Assembly (NCBI GenBank): GCA_035063785.1
Contig: JAPSFS010000013.1
Coordinates: 14,681 to 78,680 of the forward strand
DNA from: Comamonas_C sp026954015
GTDB lineage: Bacteria; Pseudomonadota; Gammaproteobacteria; Burkholderiales; Burkholderiaceae_C
Direction of reading: 5' to 3'
DNA: 64,000 bases
The notes under the pieces were generated by a model. That model ran no database searches and was not told the DNA's origin. It worked only from the letters and a program-made list of their open reading frames with translations. Below are positions 50,035 to 58,373 of this stretch, piece after piece (the first letter of the stretch is position 1; the number at the start of each line of letters is the position of its first letter). Position numbers and translations under genes: made by a program.

Positions 50035-51030
50035 TCAGGCGCTGTCGGTTTTCTGCCCCCGCGTACCGATACGCCGGCGCACCGGAAACAGCTCCCAGCG
50101 CGTGTAGCGCGTGCACAGCCCCCAGAGGCCCTTGTCGAAGAACAGCATCACCACCATCGTGAGTACACCCAGCGTGATCAAGTAGACGCTGCCCAGGTCG
50201 GCCAGCCATTCGCGCAGGAAGAAATACGCGATGGTGCCGATGATCGGACCCTCCAGCGTGCCGATGCCGCCGATCACGACGATGAAGAACATGGTCGTCG
50301 TCCAGTCAATCGAGAATGCCGAGTCGGGCGCAACACGCAGCTTGGTGATGAAGAGCAGCGCGCCGGTCATTGCGCAACCAGCGGCAGCCGCAACCCAGAC
50401 GGCCCATTTGATCCGACCCACGCGTACGCCAAGGCTGCGAGAGGCACGTTCCGAGTCGCGCACCGCCACCAGCGCCAACCCCCAGCGCGAGCGCAGCAGC
50501 AGATAGACCGCGAGCGTCGCGCCGGCACCCAGCGCCAGCGCCCACCACAACGTGAGACTGACGCGCGTGTCGGCGCCCATGCCCATCACCGTCTTGGCGA
50601 CGCTGACGCCCGAGCCACCGCTCACGAACGGCAGATTGGCGACGACGAGGCGAAACACTTCCGCGACGACCCAGGTGCCGATCGCGAAGTGCGCCCCGCT
50701 CAGACGGAACACCAGTGGCGCGACGAGCGCTGCCGCGAGCGCGCCCACGATGCCCGCCAGCGGTATCACGAGAAAGGCATTGAGCCCCACCTGCAGACCA
50801 AATACCACAAGCGCATAGGCGCCCAGACCGACGAAACCCTGCTGTCCCACCGAGAGCAACCCGCCGTAGCCCGCGAGCAGATTCCACATCTGCGCCAGCG
50901 CCAGCATGGCGAGGATTTCCACCGCCAGATAAATCGTCGCGCGTTCCGCCCACCAGGGCATGCTGGCGATCGCGACGACCGCCAACACGCCAACGGCGGC
51001 GGCGAGGCGGGCAGGCATGTCGGCTCTCAT
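50035..51030 (-). CDS. livM: Branched-chain-type ABC permease, second copy (LivM)
   Basis: A 331-residue inner-membrane permease with about ten helices. The family motif GYGGLLSVGQQGFVGLGAYALVVFG is present, as is the C-terminal EAA-like VIGGIGTLEGPIIGTIAYFFLREWLADLG. It is the last gene of the transporter linked to the dmp operon, 3 bp after livH. It shares order and domain set with the pmd-linked transporter but is clearly a separate lineage in sequence. Confidence 0.88.
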   Translation of the reverse strand: MRADMPARLAAAVGVLAVVAIASMPWWAERATIYLAVEILAMLALAQMWNLLAGYGGLLSVGQQGFVGLGAYALVVFGLQVGLNAFLVIPLAGIVGALAAALVAPLVFRLSGAHFAIGTWVVAEVFRLVVANLPFVSGGSGVSVAKTVMGMGADTRVSLTLWWALALGAGATLAVYLLLRSRWGLALVAVRDSERASRSLGVRVGRIKWAVWVAAAAGCAMTGALLFITKLRVAPDSAFSIDWTTTMFFIVVIGGIGTLEGPIIGTIAYFFLREWLADLGSVYLITLGVLTMVVMLFFDKGLWGLCTRYTRWELFPVRRRIGTRGQKTDSA

Positions 51031-51033
51031 GGT

Positions 51034-51909
51034 CTACCGGTCCCGTGTCGTCGGGAACAGCCCCTGCGGCCGCGCCCACAAGATACCGAGGAATGCCAGA
51101 TGGCCCGCGAGCGTGCCCCAGCCCGGATCGAGCTTCGCACCTATGGCCTGCGCCACTCCCAGCACCACGCCACCAGCGACCGTGCCCCAGAGCGAGCCGA
51201 GGCCGCCGATGATGACCGCCTCGAAAGCGTAGATGAGACGCACCGGCCCGTCGGTGGGATTCACCGTAGTGCGCATCACGAGGAAGGCCCCTGCGAGCGC
51301 CACCATCGCGCTGCCAAACACCATGGCGAGCGCGTACACGTGCTTGCGGTTCACCCCCATGAGCGAGGCGGTGTCGGCATCGTCCGAGGTGGCGCGAAAC
51401 GACCGGCCCATGCGCGTGTGGCCGAACAGCCATTGCAGCGCTGCAATCACCACCAGCCCGATCAGCATCACCACGAGCGGCAACACGCCGACGTTGATCT
51501 GGGCGCCCAGATCCCAGGTCGCGGTGGCAAGCGGCCCAACGTTCACGCTGCGCACGTCGGCAGAAAATACCGCCTGCAGACTCTCGCGGATCACGATCGA
51601 CAAACCGAACGTGAGCAGCAGTGGGCGCAGCAGATCGTCGCCCAGCGCCCGATTGAACACCAGCCGCTGCGCCGCGTAGCCCATGGCCGAGAGCACGATC
51701 ACCACCAACACCACGGTGAGTGCCATCGGCAGTTTGAGGTAGGACGCACCAACAATGGTCGCGTAGCTGGCAAAGATGATCATGTCGCCGTGCGCGATAT
51801 TGATCATGCGCATCACGCCAAAGCTGATCGACAGGCCCGCGGCGAACAACGCATAGAGCCCACCGAGCAGCACACCCTGCACGACGGTGTTGATCCACTC
51901 GGCGATCAC
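51034..51909 (-). CDS. livH: Branched-chain-type ABC permease, second copy (LivH)
   Basis: A 291-residue permease opening MIAEWINTVVQGVLLGGLYALFAAGLSISFG, followed by MRMINIAHGDMIIFASYAT, the LivH signature. The coupling loop IIGGLGSLWGTVAGGVVLG is near the C-terminus. Its start overlaps the stop of the livF gene upstream by a few bases. Part of the dmp-linked transporter. Confidence 0.88.
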   Translation of the reverse strand: MIAEWINTVVQGVLLGGLYALFAAGLSISFGVMRMINIAHGDMIIFASYATIVGASYLKLPMALTVVLVVIVLSAMGYAAQRLVFNRALGDDLLRPLLLTFGLSIVIRESLQAVFSADVRSVNVGPLATATWDLGAQINVGVLPLVVMLIGLVVIAALQWLFGHTRMGRSFRATSDDADTASLMGVNRKHVYALAMVFGSAMVALAGAFLVMRTTVNPTDGPVRLIYAFEAVIIGGLGSLWGTVAGGVVLGVAQAIGAKLDPGWGTLAGHLAFLGILWARPQGLFPTTRDR

Positions 51910-52622
51910 CGCGACTTCTCCACCGCGGCGCCGAAGTACGCCTGTGCGATCTGATCACGCAAAAGCCGATCGGGAGCGCCTTCGAGGACGACCCGACCTT
52001 CGCGCATGCACACCACGCGCCGCGCCACACGCAGTGCCTGGCTGATGTCCTGCTCCACGACGATGACCGACACGCCCTGCTCGCAGACTAACGGCAACGC
52101 CTGATAGATGCCCTTGACGACCACCGGCGCGAGTCCGAGCGAAATTTCGTCACACAACAACAGGTGCGGGTTGCTCATCAGCGCACGACCGATCGCCACC
52201 ATCTGCTGCTGCCCGCCCGACAGCTCGGTCGCGGGACGGCGGTGAAACTCGTGCAGGATCGGAAACAGCCCGTACACCGCCTGCAGGTTCCACGGCCCCG
52301 AGCGGCGCACGTACGCACCCATCAGCAGGTTCTCCTCGACGCTCAGGCTTGGGAACAGCCGTCGTCCCTCGGGCACGAGCGCGATACCGGCCGCGCAAAT
52401 CCGGTGCGCAGGTAAGCCCCCCAGTGCATGTCCATCGAAGGACACGCTGCCGGAACGCAGCGGCAAGGCGCCGGCGAGCGTGCGCAGTAGCGTGGTCTTG
52501 CCCGCGCCGTTGGCCCCGATGATCGCCAGCACCTCGCCGGACTCCAGCGTCAGATCGACGCCATAGAGCGCCTGGAAATCGCCGTAACCCGCGATGAGCG
52601 CACGCGCTTCGAGCAGGCTCAC
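51906..52622 (-). CDS. livF: Branched-chain-type ABC ATPase, second copy (LivF)
   Basis: A 238-residue ATPase of normal LivF length with no extra domain, unlike the hemerythrin-fused LivF of the pmd transporter. Walker A IGANGAGKTTLLRTLAG, signature LSGGQQQMVAIGRAL, Walker B LLLCDEISLGLAPV and the H-loop region VEQDIS, where the usual His is Asp. It overlaps livG by 4 bp. Confidence 0.9.
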   Translation of the reverse strand: MSLLEARALIAGYGDFQALYGVDLTLESGEVLAIIGANGAGKTTLLRTLAGALPLRSGSVSFDGHALGGLPAHRICAAGIALVPEGRRLFPSLSVEENLLMGAYVRRSGPWNLQAVYGLFPILHEFHRRPATELSGGQQQMVAIGRALMSNPHLLLCDEISLGLAPVVVKGIYQALPLVCEQGVSVIVVEQDISQALRVARRVVCMREGRVVLEGAPDRLLRDQIAQAYFGAAVEKSR

Positions 52623-53386
52623 GGCACGACCTCCTCGGCAGCGTCTATGCCCATGTAGATCTCGCGCACCGCTGGATCGTCCATCACCGCCTGCGGTGCG
52701 CCTTCGGTCACCTTGCGGCCGAAATCCAGCGCCACGAGGCGATCGACAACCGCGAGCAATGCGTGCACGATGTGCTCGATCCAGATCAGCGTGACGCCCG
52801 AGGCACGGATCTCCCGAACCGTGTCCAGCAGCGCGCGCACCTCCTGATCAGTGAGCCCACCGGCGATCTCATCGAGCAGCAGCAGCCGCGGCTTGGATGC
52901 GAGTGCGCGCGCCAGCTCCAGACGCTTGCGGTCGAGCAGCGTCAACGTGCCCGCGAGCCTGTCGGCCCGGTCGATCAGACCCGTGCGTTCGAGCACTGCC
53001 ACGACGTGCGGCCGAGCAGCCTTTTCGCTCATGTCGGCGCCAAATACCGCACCGACGAGCACGTTCTCGAACACCGTCAGGCCGACGAAAGGATGTGGTA
53101 CCTGGTAGCTGCGCGCAATACCAGCGCGGCAACGCTCCTGCGGCGGCAGATCGGTCACGTCGCACCCGTCGAACACCACCTGCCCGCTGTTCACCGGAAT
53201 GTCGCCCGCGATCAAGTTCATCAGCGTGGTCTTGCCTGCACCGTTGGGCCCGATCACGCCCAGCGCCTCGCCGGGCGCTACCTGCAGGTTGAGCCGATCG
53301 ACGACATGCAGCGCGCCGAAGCGGCGACTCACATCGCGCAAATCCAGCAGCGGCGCGGTTCCCACCGCACCGACGGCGTTCTCCAC
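52619..53386 (-). CDS. livG: Branched-chain-type ABC ATPase, second copy (LivG)
   Basis: A 255-residue ATPase. Walker A IGPNGAGKTTLMNLIAGD, a RSYQVPHPFVGLTVFENV loop, signature region LLDRKRLELARALA, Walker B LLLLDEIAGGLTDQEV and the H-loop IEHIV. I chose the GTG at 53386 because GAGG lies eight bases before it and it follows the binding-protein stop directly; an ATG at 53422 would overlap that gene by 26 bp. Confidence 0.88.
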   Translation of the reverse strand: MENAVGAVGTAPLLDLRDVSRRFGALHVVDRLNLQVAPGEALGVIGPNGAGKTTLMNLIAGDIPVNSGQVVFDGCDVTDLPPQERCRAGIARSYQVPHPFVGLTVFENVLVGAVFGADMSEKAARPHVVAVLERTGLIDRADRLAGTLTLLDRKRLELARALASKPRLLLLDEIAGGLTDQEVRALLDTVREIRASGVTLIWIEHIVHALLAVVDRLVALDFGRKVTEGAPQAVMDDPAVREIYMGIDAAEEVVP

Positions 53387-53396
53387 GGTGTGCGCC

Positions 53397-54656
53397 TCAG
53401 GCGATGGCCTTGAGCTCGGCACCCACGGGAATCATGCCCGCCTGGCTGTTTTCGATGATCAGCAACTCAAACTCGTTACCCTTCTTCTGCCACTGCCCGC
53501 CAACGAGCGGTGTCTTGCTGATGCTGGGCACCGGCCCCTTGGTGAAATTGACGTGGCCGACGATGGTGTCCAGGTCAGTGGCGCGCAACGCATCGCGCAA
53601 CGCCTTGGGGTTCTTGCCTTCGCTTTTCTTGAACGCCGCCAGCGCCACCTCGAACAACGAATGCTTGAAACCCACGGGCATCGTCCACGGCTTGCCCGTG
53701 GCCTTCGTGTAGGCCGCCGCCAGCTCCGCCGAGCTCTGACCGGTAAGCGAGCTTTTGAACGGATGGTGGGGCGACCACCAGACCTCCACGGTCAACCCCT
53801 CACTGCGCGGCCCGAAGGCGGCTATGGCGGCCGGAAATTCGGTCGCCTTCGCGGCAGTGACGATTTTCGGTTTGAAACCCTGCTGTGCGCACTGCGCCCA
53901 GAAGTTGCCAAAGTCCGGCGGCGGCAGCACGCCACCGACGATTTCTACCCCCGCCTTCTTGAACTCGCTGATGTAGTTGGTGAAGTTGTCGTTGGGACTC
54001 TGGTAGCGGCCCGGGTCGACGAGTTTGAACTTCTTCGCGTTGGCCATCAACGGCAGGCCCATCTTCGGGTCGCCCCAGGCGTTGCCGTCCGGATCATTGG
54101 GCAGCAGCGCGCCCACCACGCGGTTCGTAGGCACCTTGTCCCAGATGCTGCCAAACACGCCCATGATGTCTTCCAGGCCCCAGAAGAAGTGGTTGGTCCA
54201 CTCGAAGCCCTTCTTCGGGTCGCCACCGCGGCCGAAGAAGTGCGGCTGCCACGGCGTGTCATTGGTCACGCAGGGCATGCCATTGAGCTCGCACTGGTCG
54301 GCCACCGGGTTGGTCGTTTCCGGCGTGCAGCCCGAGATCACCATGTCCACCTTGTTCTTGAGGATCAGCTCGTTGGCCACCTCGGCCGCACGCGCGGCGT
54401 TTGACTGTGAATCCTTGTAGATCACCTCCACACCGTAGGTCTTGCCACCACTCTTGATGCCCCCCGCGACCAGCTTCTTGATGGCTTCGAGCGTGAACGG
54501 ATCAGGCTCGGCAAACACGGACAAAGGCCCGGTGGCCGGCGCCACATAGCCAATCTTGAAGGTCTCCGCAGCGTGTACCCACGGAGCGGGCAGCAGTGAC
54601 GCGGCGGCAACGCCGCCCATGGTGCTGAGGACGTGTCGACGTGAAGAATTGGTCAT
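53397..54656 (-). CDS. Periplasmic binding protein of the dmp-linked ABC transporter
   Basis: A 419-residue type-I binding protein with a Tat-type signal (SSRRHVLSTMGGVAAASLLPAP) cleaved before AETFKIGYVAPATGPL. Family core: VIYKDSQSNAARAAEVANELILKNKVDMVI and GGVLPPPDFGNFWAQCAQQGFKP. The long ETTNPVADQCELNGMPCVTNDTPWQ stretch is typical of HAAT binders for aromatic or amide solutes. It follows dmpH after 33 bp, so it is probably part of the same operon and delivers a phenolic or aromatic-acid substrate (inference). Confidence 0.87.
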   Translation of the reverse strand: MTNSSRRHVLSTMGGVAAASLLPAPWVHAAETFKIGYVAPATGPLSVFAEPDPFTLEAIKKLVAGGIKSGGKTYGVEVIYKDSQSNAARAAEVANELILKNKVDMVISGCTPETTNPVADQCELNGMPCVTNDTPWQPHFFGRGGDPKKGFEWTNHFFWGLEDIMGVFGSIWDKVPTNRVVGALLPNDPDGNAWGDPKMGLPLMANAKKFKLVDPGRYQSPNDNFTNYISEFKKAGVEIVGGVLPPPDFGNFWAQCAQQGFKPKIVTAAKATEFPAAIAAFGPRSEGLTVEVWWSPHHPFKSSLTGQSSAELAAAYTKATGKPWTMPVGFKHSLFEVALAAFKKSEGKNPKALRDALRATDLDTIVGHVNFTKGPVPSISKTPLVGGQWQKKGNEFELLIIENSQAGMIPVGAELKAIA

Positions 54657-54689
54657 GGTTGTTTCCTTTAATAATGGTTGGTGACACAG

Positions 54690-55478
54690 TTACACAAATC
54701 GCAGCGAGACGCTGCCCATGCCCTGCATGCGCAGGCAGACGTGGTCGCCCGCCTGCACGGCCACGGCCTCGGTGGCACCGCCTGAGAGCACGAGCGAGCC
54801 CGCGGGCAGGCTCTTGCCGCGACGCCCCAGGTGGTTCACCAGCATGGCGACGGCGGCGGCCGGGTGGCCGAGCACCGCCGCGCCCGCGCCCAGCGCCACG
54901 GGCACGCCGTTTTTCTCGAGCACGATGCCGGTGGTGCGCAGATCGACGCTGCGCGCGTCGACCGCATGGCCGCCGACGACGAAGCGCGCGGCCGAGGTGT
55001 TGTCGGCCACTACGCTCTTCAAGTCAAACTTGAAGTCACGGTAGCGGCTGTCGATGACCTCGATGCCGGGCAGCACCACGTCACTCGCCGCCAGAACGTT
55101 GGCGATGCTGCAGCCGGGGCCCTTGAGCTCGGTGCGCGTGACGAAGCAGATCTCGGGCTCGACCTTGGGGTGGATGAGCTGGTTCGTCTGCACTTCGCCA
55201 CCGTCGGGCACGGTGAATTCATCGACGAGGAAGCCGAACACCGGATCGGTCACGCCCATCTGCTTCATCTTGGCATGCGAGGTCAGGCCCGCCTTGTAGC
55301 CCGCGATGCGCGCGCCGCCCTTGAGCTTGGCGGCGAGGATGCGGTCCTGGATGGCGTAGGCATCATCCCAGTCCATCTCGGGGTGCTCGTCGGTGATCTT
55401 GGGCGTGTCGCGCGCCTCGCGCTGGCAGGCGTGCAGGTGCTTGGCGAGCTGGTCCAAGGTCTTGCTCTTGAGGGCCAT
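54690..55478 (-). CDS. dmpH: 4-oxalocrotonate decarboxylase
   Basis: A 262-residue metal-dependent decarboxylase of the hydratase/decarboxylase family. It matches DmpH/XylI (EMDWDDAYAIQDRIL, GYKAGLTSHAKMKQMGVTDPVFGFL, HPKVEPEICFV, DSRYRDFKFDL) and converts 2-oxohex-3-enedioate to 2-hydroxypenta-2,4-dienoate. It forms a complex with the hydratase DmpE in known systems. It follows dmpG after 31 bp. No dmpI tautomerase gene lies next to it. Confidence 0.9.
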   Translation of the reverse strand: MALKSKTLDQLAKHLHACQREARDTPKITDEHPEMDWDDAYAIQDRILAAKLKGGARIAGYKAGLTSHAKMKQMGVTDPVFGFLVDEFTVPDGGEVQTNQLIHPKVEPEICFVTRTELKGPGCSIANVLAASDVVLPGIEVIDSRYRDFKFDLKSVVADNTSAARFVVGGHAVDARSVDLRTTGIVLEKNGVPVALGAGAAVLGHPAAAVAMLVNHLGRRGKSLPAGSLVLSGGATEAVAVQAGDHVCLRMQGMGSVSLRFV

Positions 55479-55509
55479 CGGTGGTCTCCGTCAGGTTCTC
55501 GGGTGGGCC

Positions 55510-56544
55510 TTACGCCACCTTCAGGCCACGCTGGCGCGCCAGCGTGAGCGCGGTGTCTTCGATCATGTCTTCCTGCCCGCCCACGCAGCCGCGGCGGCCC
55601 ATCTCGACAAGGATCTCGCGCGCGGGCACGCCGTACTTCTTCTCGGCGCGCTTGGCAAACAGCAGGAAGGAGCCGTACACGCCCGCATAGCCCAGCGTGA
55701 GCGCATCGCGGTCGATGCGGATGGGAAAATCCATCATGGGCACGATCAGGTCTTCGGCCACGTCCTGGATCTTGAAGACGTCCACGCCCGTTTGAACCCC
55801 CATCAGGTCGAGCACCGCGACCAGCACTTCCATGGGCGTGTTGCCCGCGCCCGCGCCCAGGCCCGCGCTGGCGGCGTCCACGCGGTTGGCGCCCATCTCG
55901 ATCGCGGTGATCGAGTTGGCCACGCCCATCGCGAGGTTGTGATGGGCGTGAAAGCCCAGTTCCGTCTCGGGCTTGAGCGCCTCGCGCACAGCGCCGAGCC
56001 TGGCCCTGACATCCTCGGGCAGCATGTGCCCGGCCGAATCCGTCACGTAGACGCAATTGGCGCCGTAGCCTTCCATGAGCCTGGCCTGCTTCACGAGCCC
56101 CTCGGGGCTGTTCATGTGGCTCATCATGAGAAAGCCCACGGTATCCATGCCGAGCTTGCGCGCGAGCGTGATGTGCTGTTCGCTCACATCCGCCTCGGTG
56201 CAGTGCGTGGCCACGCGGATGGTGTGCACGCCCACGTCGTGCGCCATCCTCAGGTGATCGACCGTGCCTATGCCCGGCAGCAGCAGCGCCGAGACCTTGG
56301 CATGCTTCATCAGGGGGATGACGGCCTTGAGGTACTCCTCGTCGGTGTGCGCGGCAAAGCCGTAGTTGACCGAATCGCCGCCCAGGCCATCGCCGTGGGT
56401 GACTTCGATCAGCGGCATGCCGGCGGCGTCCAGCGCGGTGGCGACGGCCTTCATCTGCTCGATGCTGATCTGGTGCTGCTTGGGGTGCATGCCGTCGCGC
56501 AGCGCCATTTCGTGCAGCGTGACTTTCCTGCCTTTGATGCTCAT
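55510..56544 (-). CDS. dmpG: 4-hydroxy-2-oxovalerate aldolase
   Basis: A 344-residue class II aldolase that splits 4-hydroxy-2-oxovalerate into pyruvate and acetaldehyde, passing the latter to DmpF through a channel. Metal ligands and catalytic residues: LRDGMH (Arg16, Asp17, His20) and GFHAHHN (His199, His201). It starts at 56544 with MSIKGRKVTLHEMALRDG; the much longer in-frame extension overlaps dmpF and is rejected. Order dmpF-dmpG as in Pseudomonas CF600. Confidence 0.95.
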   Translation of the reverse strand: MSIKGRKVTLHEMALRDGMHPKQHQISIEQMKAVATALDAAGMPLIEVTHGDGLGGDSVNYGFAAHTDEEYLKAVIPLMKHAKVSALLLPGIGTVDHLRMAHDVGVHTIRVATHCTEADVSEQHITLARKLGMDTVGFLMMSHMNSPEGLVKQARLMEGYGANCVYVTDSAGHMLPEDVRARLGAVREALKPETELGFHAHHNLAMGVANSITAIEMGANRVDAASAGLGAGAGNTPMEVLVAVLDLMGVQTGVDVFKIQDVAEDLIVPMMDFPIRIDRDALTLGYAGVYGSFLLFAKRAEKKYGVPAREILVEMGRRGCVGGQEDMIEDTALTLARQRGLKVA

Positions 56545-56558
56545 GGTGTGTTTCTCCT

Positions 56559-57473
56559 TCAGGCGGCCGCGGGTTCGAGCGTGAGGCGCCCGGCGAGGAT
56601 TTCCTCGGCGAACATCTCGGCGGTGCGCGCGGCGGCGGCGGTCATGATGTCCAGGTTGCCGGAGTACCTGGGCAGGTAGTCGCCCAGGCCCTCGACCTCC
56701 AGGTACATGGAGATGCGCTTGCCGTCGAACACCGGGCCGTTGACCATGCGGTAGCCAGGCACGTATTTCTGCACCTCGGCCATCATGTCCTGCACGCTCT
56801 TGCGGATGGCCGCCTCGTCGGGCTCGGTTTCCGTCAGGCAATGCACCGTGTCGCGCATGATGAGCGGCGGGTCGGCCGGGTTGATGATGATGATGGCCTT
56901 GCCCTTTTTGGCGCCGCCCACCTTCTCGATCGCGCCCGCCGTGGTGCGCGTGAATTCGTCGATGTTCTTGCGCGTGCCGGGCCCGGCGGATTTGCTGGAG
57001 ACCGTGGCGACGATTTCGGCATAGGCCACGGGCTGCACGCGGCTGACGGCGTTGACCATGGGAATCGTCGCCTGGCCGCCGCAGGTGACCATGTTGACGT
57101 TCATCTCGCGTTGGCCGACGTGCGCCTTGAGGTTCACCGGCGGTACGCAATACGGCCCGATGGCCGCGGGCGTGAGGTCGACCATCATCGCGCCCTCGGC
57201 GATCACCTTGCGCGAGTTTTCGGCGTGCACGTAGGCGCTGGTGGCGTCGAAGACGATCTGCACGCCATCCTGCTTGATGTGCGGCACGAGGCCGTCCACC
57301 CCCTGATCGGTGATCTTGATGCCCATCTCGCGCGCACGCTTGAGGCCGTCGGACGTGGGGTCGATGCCAACCATCCACACCGGCTCCAGCACGGCGCTGC
57401 GCTGGAGTTTCGCCAGCAGGTCGGTGCCGATGTTGCCCGGCCCGATCAGGGCGCACTTCACTTTCTTGCTCAT
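56559..57473 (-). CDS. dmpF: Acetaldehyde dehydrogenase (acylating)
   Basis: A 304-residue NAD- and CoA-dependent enzyme making acetyl-CoA from acetaldehyde. The Rossmann motif GPGNIG is at 11-16 and the catalytic Cys131 lies in VTCGGQATIP. The RTTAGAIEKVGGAKKGKAIIIINPADPPLIMR segment is typical of DmpF. It lies 14 bp ahead of dmpG, with which it forms a bifunctional complex. Confidence 0.95.
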   Translation of the reverse strand: MSKKVKCALIGPGNIGTDLLAKLQRSAVLEPVWMVGIDPTSDGLKRAREMGIKITDQGVDGLVPHIKQDGVQIVFDATSAYVHAENSRKVIAEGAMMVDLTPAAIGPYCVPPVNLKAHVGQREMNVNMVTCGGQATIPMVNAVSRVQPVAYAEIVATVSSKSAGPGTRKNIDEFTRTTAGAIEKVGGAKKGKAIIIINPADPPLIMRDTVHCLTETEPDEAAIRKSVQDMMAEVQKYVPGYRMVNGPVFDGKRISMYLEVEGLGDYLPRYSGNLDIMTAAAARTAEMFAEEILAGRLTLEPAAA

Positions 57474-57525
57474 TTCACTGCCTTTCTCAAATCAGACGAC
57501 GGATGATGGTTGCATCATTCGTGGT

Positions 57526-58308
57526 TCATGTGAACCGCACGCTGCAGCCACCGATGCCGCCGATGGTCACGCGCAGGTTGTCGCCCGCCTTCACGGGCAC
57601 CATGGCTGCCAGCGACCCCGAGAGCACGATCTCGCCCGCCTCCAGCGCCGTGCCATGCGCGCCCAGGGTGTTGGCGAGCCACGCGACCGCGTTGGCCGGA
57701 TGGCCGAGCGCGGCCGCGCCCGCGCCGGTGGCGACGATCTCGCCGTTCTTCTCCAGCACCATGCCGCAGGTCGTGAGATCCACGTCGCGCACGTCCACGA
57801 GCCGATCACCAAGCACGAAGACGCCGCAGGAGGCGTTGTCGGCCACGGTGTCCTGGATTTTGATCTTCCAGTGCTCGATGCGTGAATCGACGATCTCGAA
57901 GCAGGCCATCACGCCTTCGGTGGCGGCCAGCACATCGGCCACGGTGACGCCCGGGCCCTGGAGCGTTTTCTTGAGCACGAAGGCAATCTCGCCCTCGGCC
58001 TTGGGCTGGATCAGGCGGCTCATGGGGATGGACTCGCCCTCGTTGTAGACCATGGCGTCGGTGAGCCAGCCGAAGTCGGGCTGGAACACGCCGAGCATGT
58101 CCATCACGGCCTGGCTGGTCACGCCGATCTTCTTGCCGATGACCTTCTCGCCCGCGGCCAGGCGGCGCGCCATCAGGCGCTGCTGCACGGCGTAGGCATC
58201 ATCGATCGTGATCTCAGGGTGACGGGTGGTCAGCGGGGCAAGCGTGGTGCACGAGCCGAGCGCATCAAAGAGCGCATCGCCGAGTTGTTCAAGGTCTTTC
58301 TTTTTCAT
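57526..58308 (-). CDS. dmpE: 2-hydroxypenta-2,4-dienoate (2-oxopent-4-enoate) hydratase
   Basis: A 260-residue hydratase of the same fold as DmpH. DmpE-like signatures: TRHPEITIDDAYAVQQRLM, KKIGVTSQAVMDMLGVFQPDFGWL, IQPKAEGEIAFVLKK, VADNASCGVFVLGD. It hydrates 2-hydroxypentadienoate to 4-hydroxy-2-oxovalerate. The gene lies between a short repeat-bearing gap after dmpC and dmpF. Confidence 0.93.
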   Translation of the reverse strand: MKKKDLEQLGDALFDALGSCTTLAPLTTRHPEITIDDAYAVQQRLMARRLAAGEKVIGKKIGVTSQAVMDMLGVFQPDFGWLTDAMVYNEGESIPMSRLIQPKAEGEIAFVLKKTLQGPGVTVADVLAATEGVMACFEIVDSRIEHWKIKIQDTVADNASCGVFVLGDRLVDVRDVDLTTCGMVLEKNGEIVATGAGAAALGHPANAVAWLANTLGAHGTALEAGEIVLSGSLAAMVPVKAGDNLRVTIGGIGGCSVRFT

Positions 58309-58320
58309 CTGAAACTACCA

Positions 58321-58373
58321 TTTCAAGAGCTTGCGCCGCTTGTCCATCAATCGTTTGAGCCACTTTTCATCTA
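58321..58373 (+). repeat. Degraded dispersed ATAGCTG-type repeat between dmpC and dmpE
   Basis: TTTCAAGAGCTTGCGCCGCT, then TGTCCATCAATCGTTTGAGCCACTTTTCATC. Less well conserved than the other copies but the same spacing of elements; it fills the 62-bp gap. Confidence 0.5.

Noticed and set aside
56545..57456. In-frame extension upstream of dmpG
   Set aside because: It lies wholly within dmpF in another frame; dmpG homologues start MSIKGRK or close to it.
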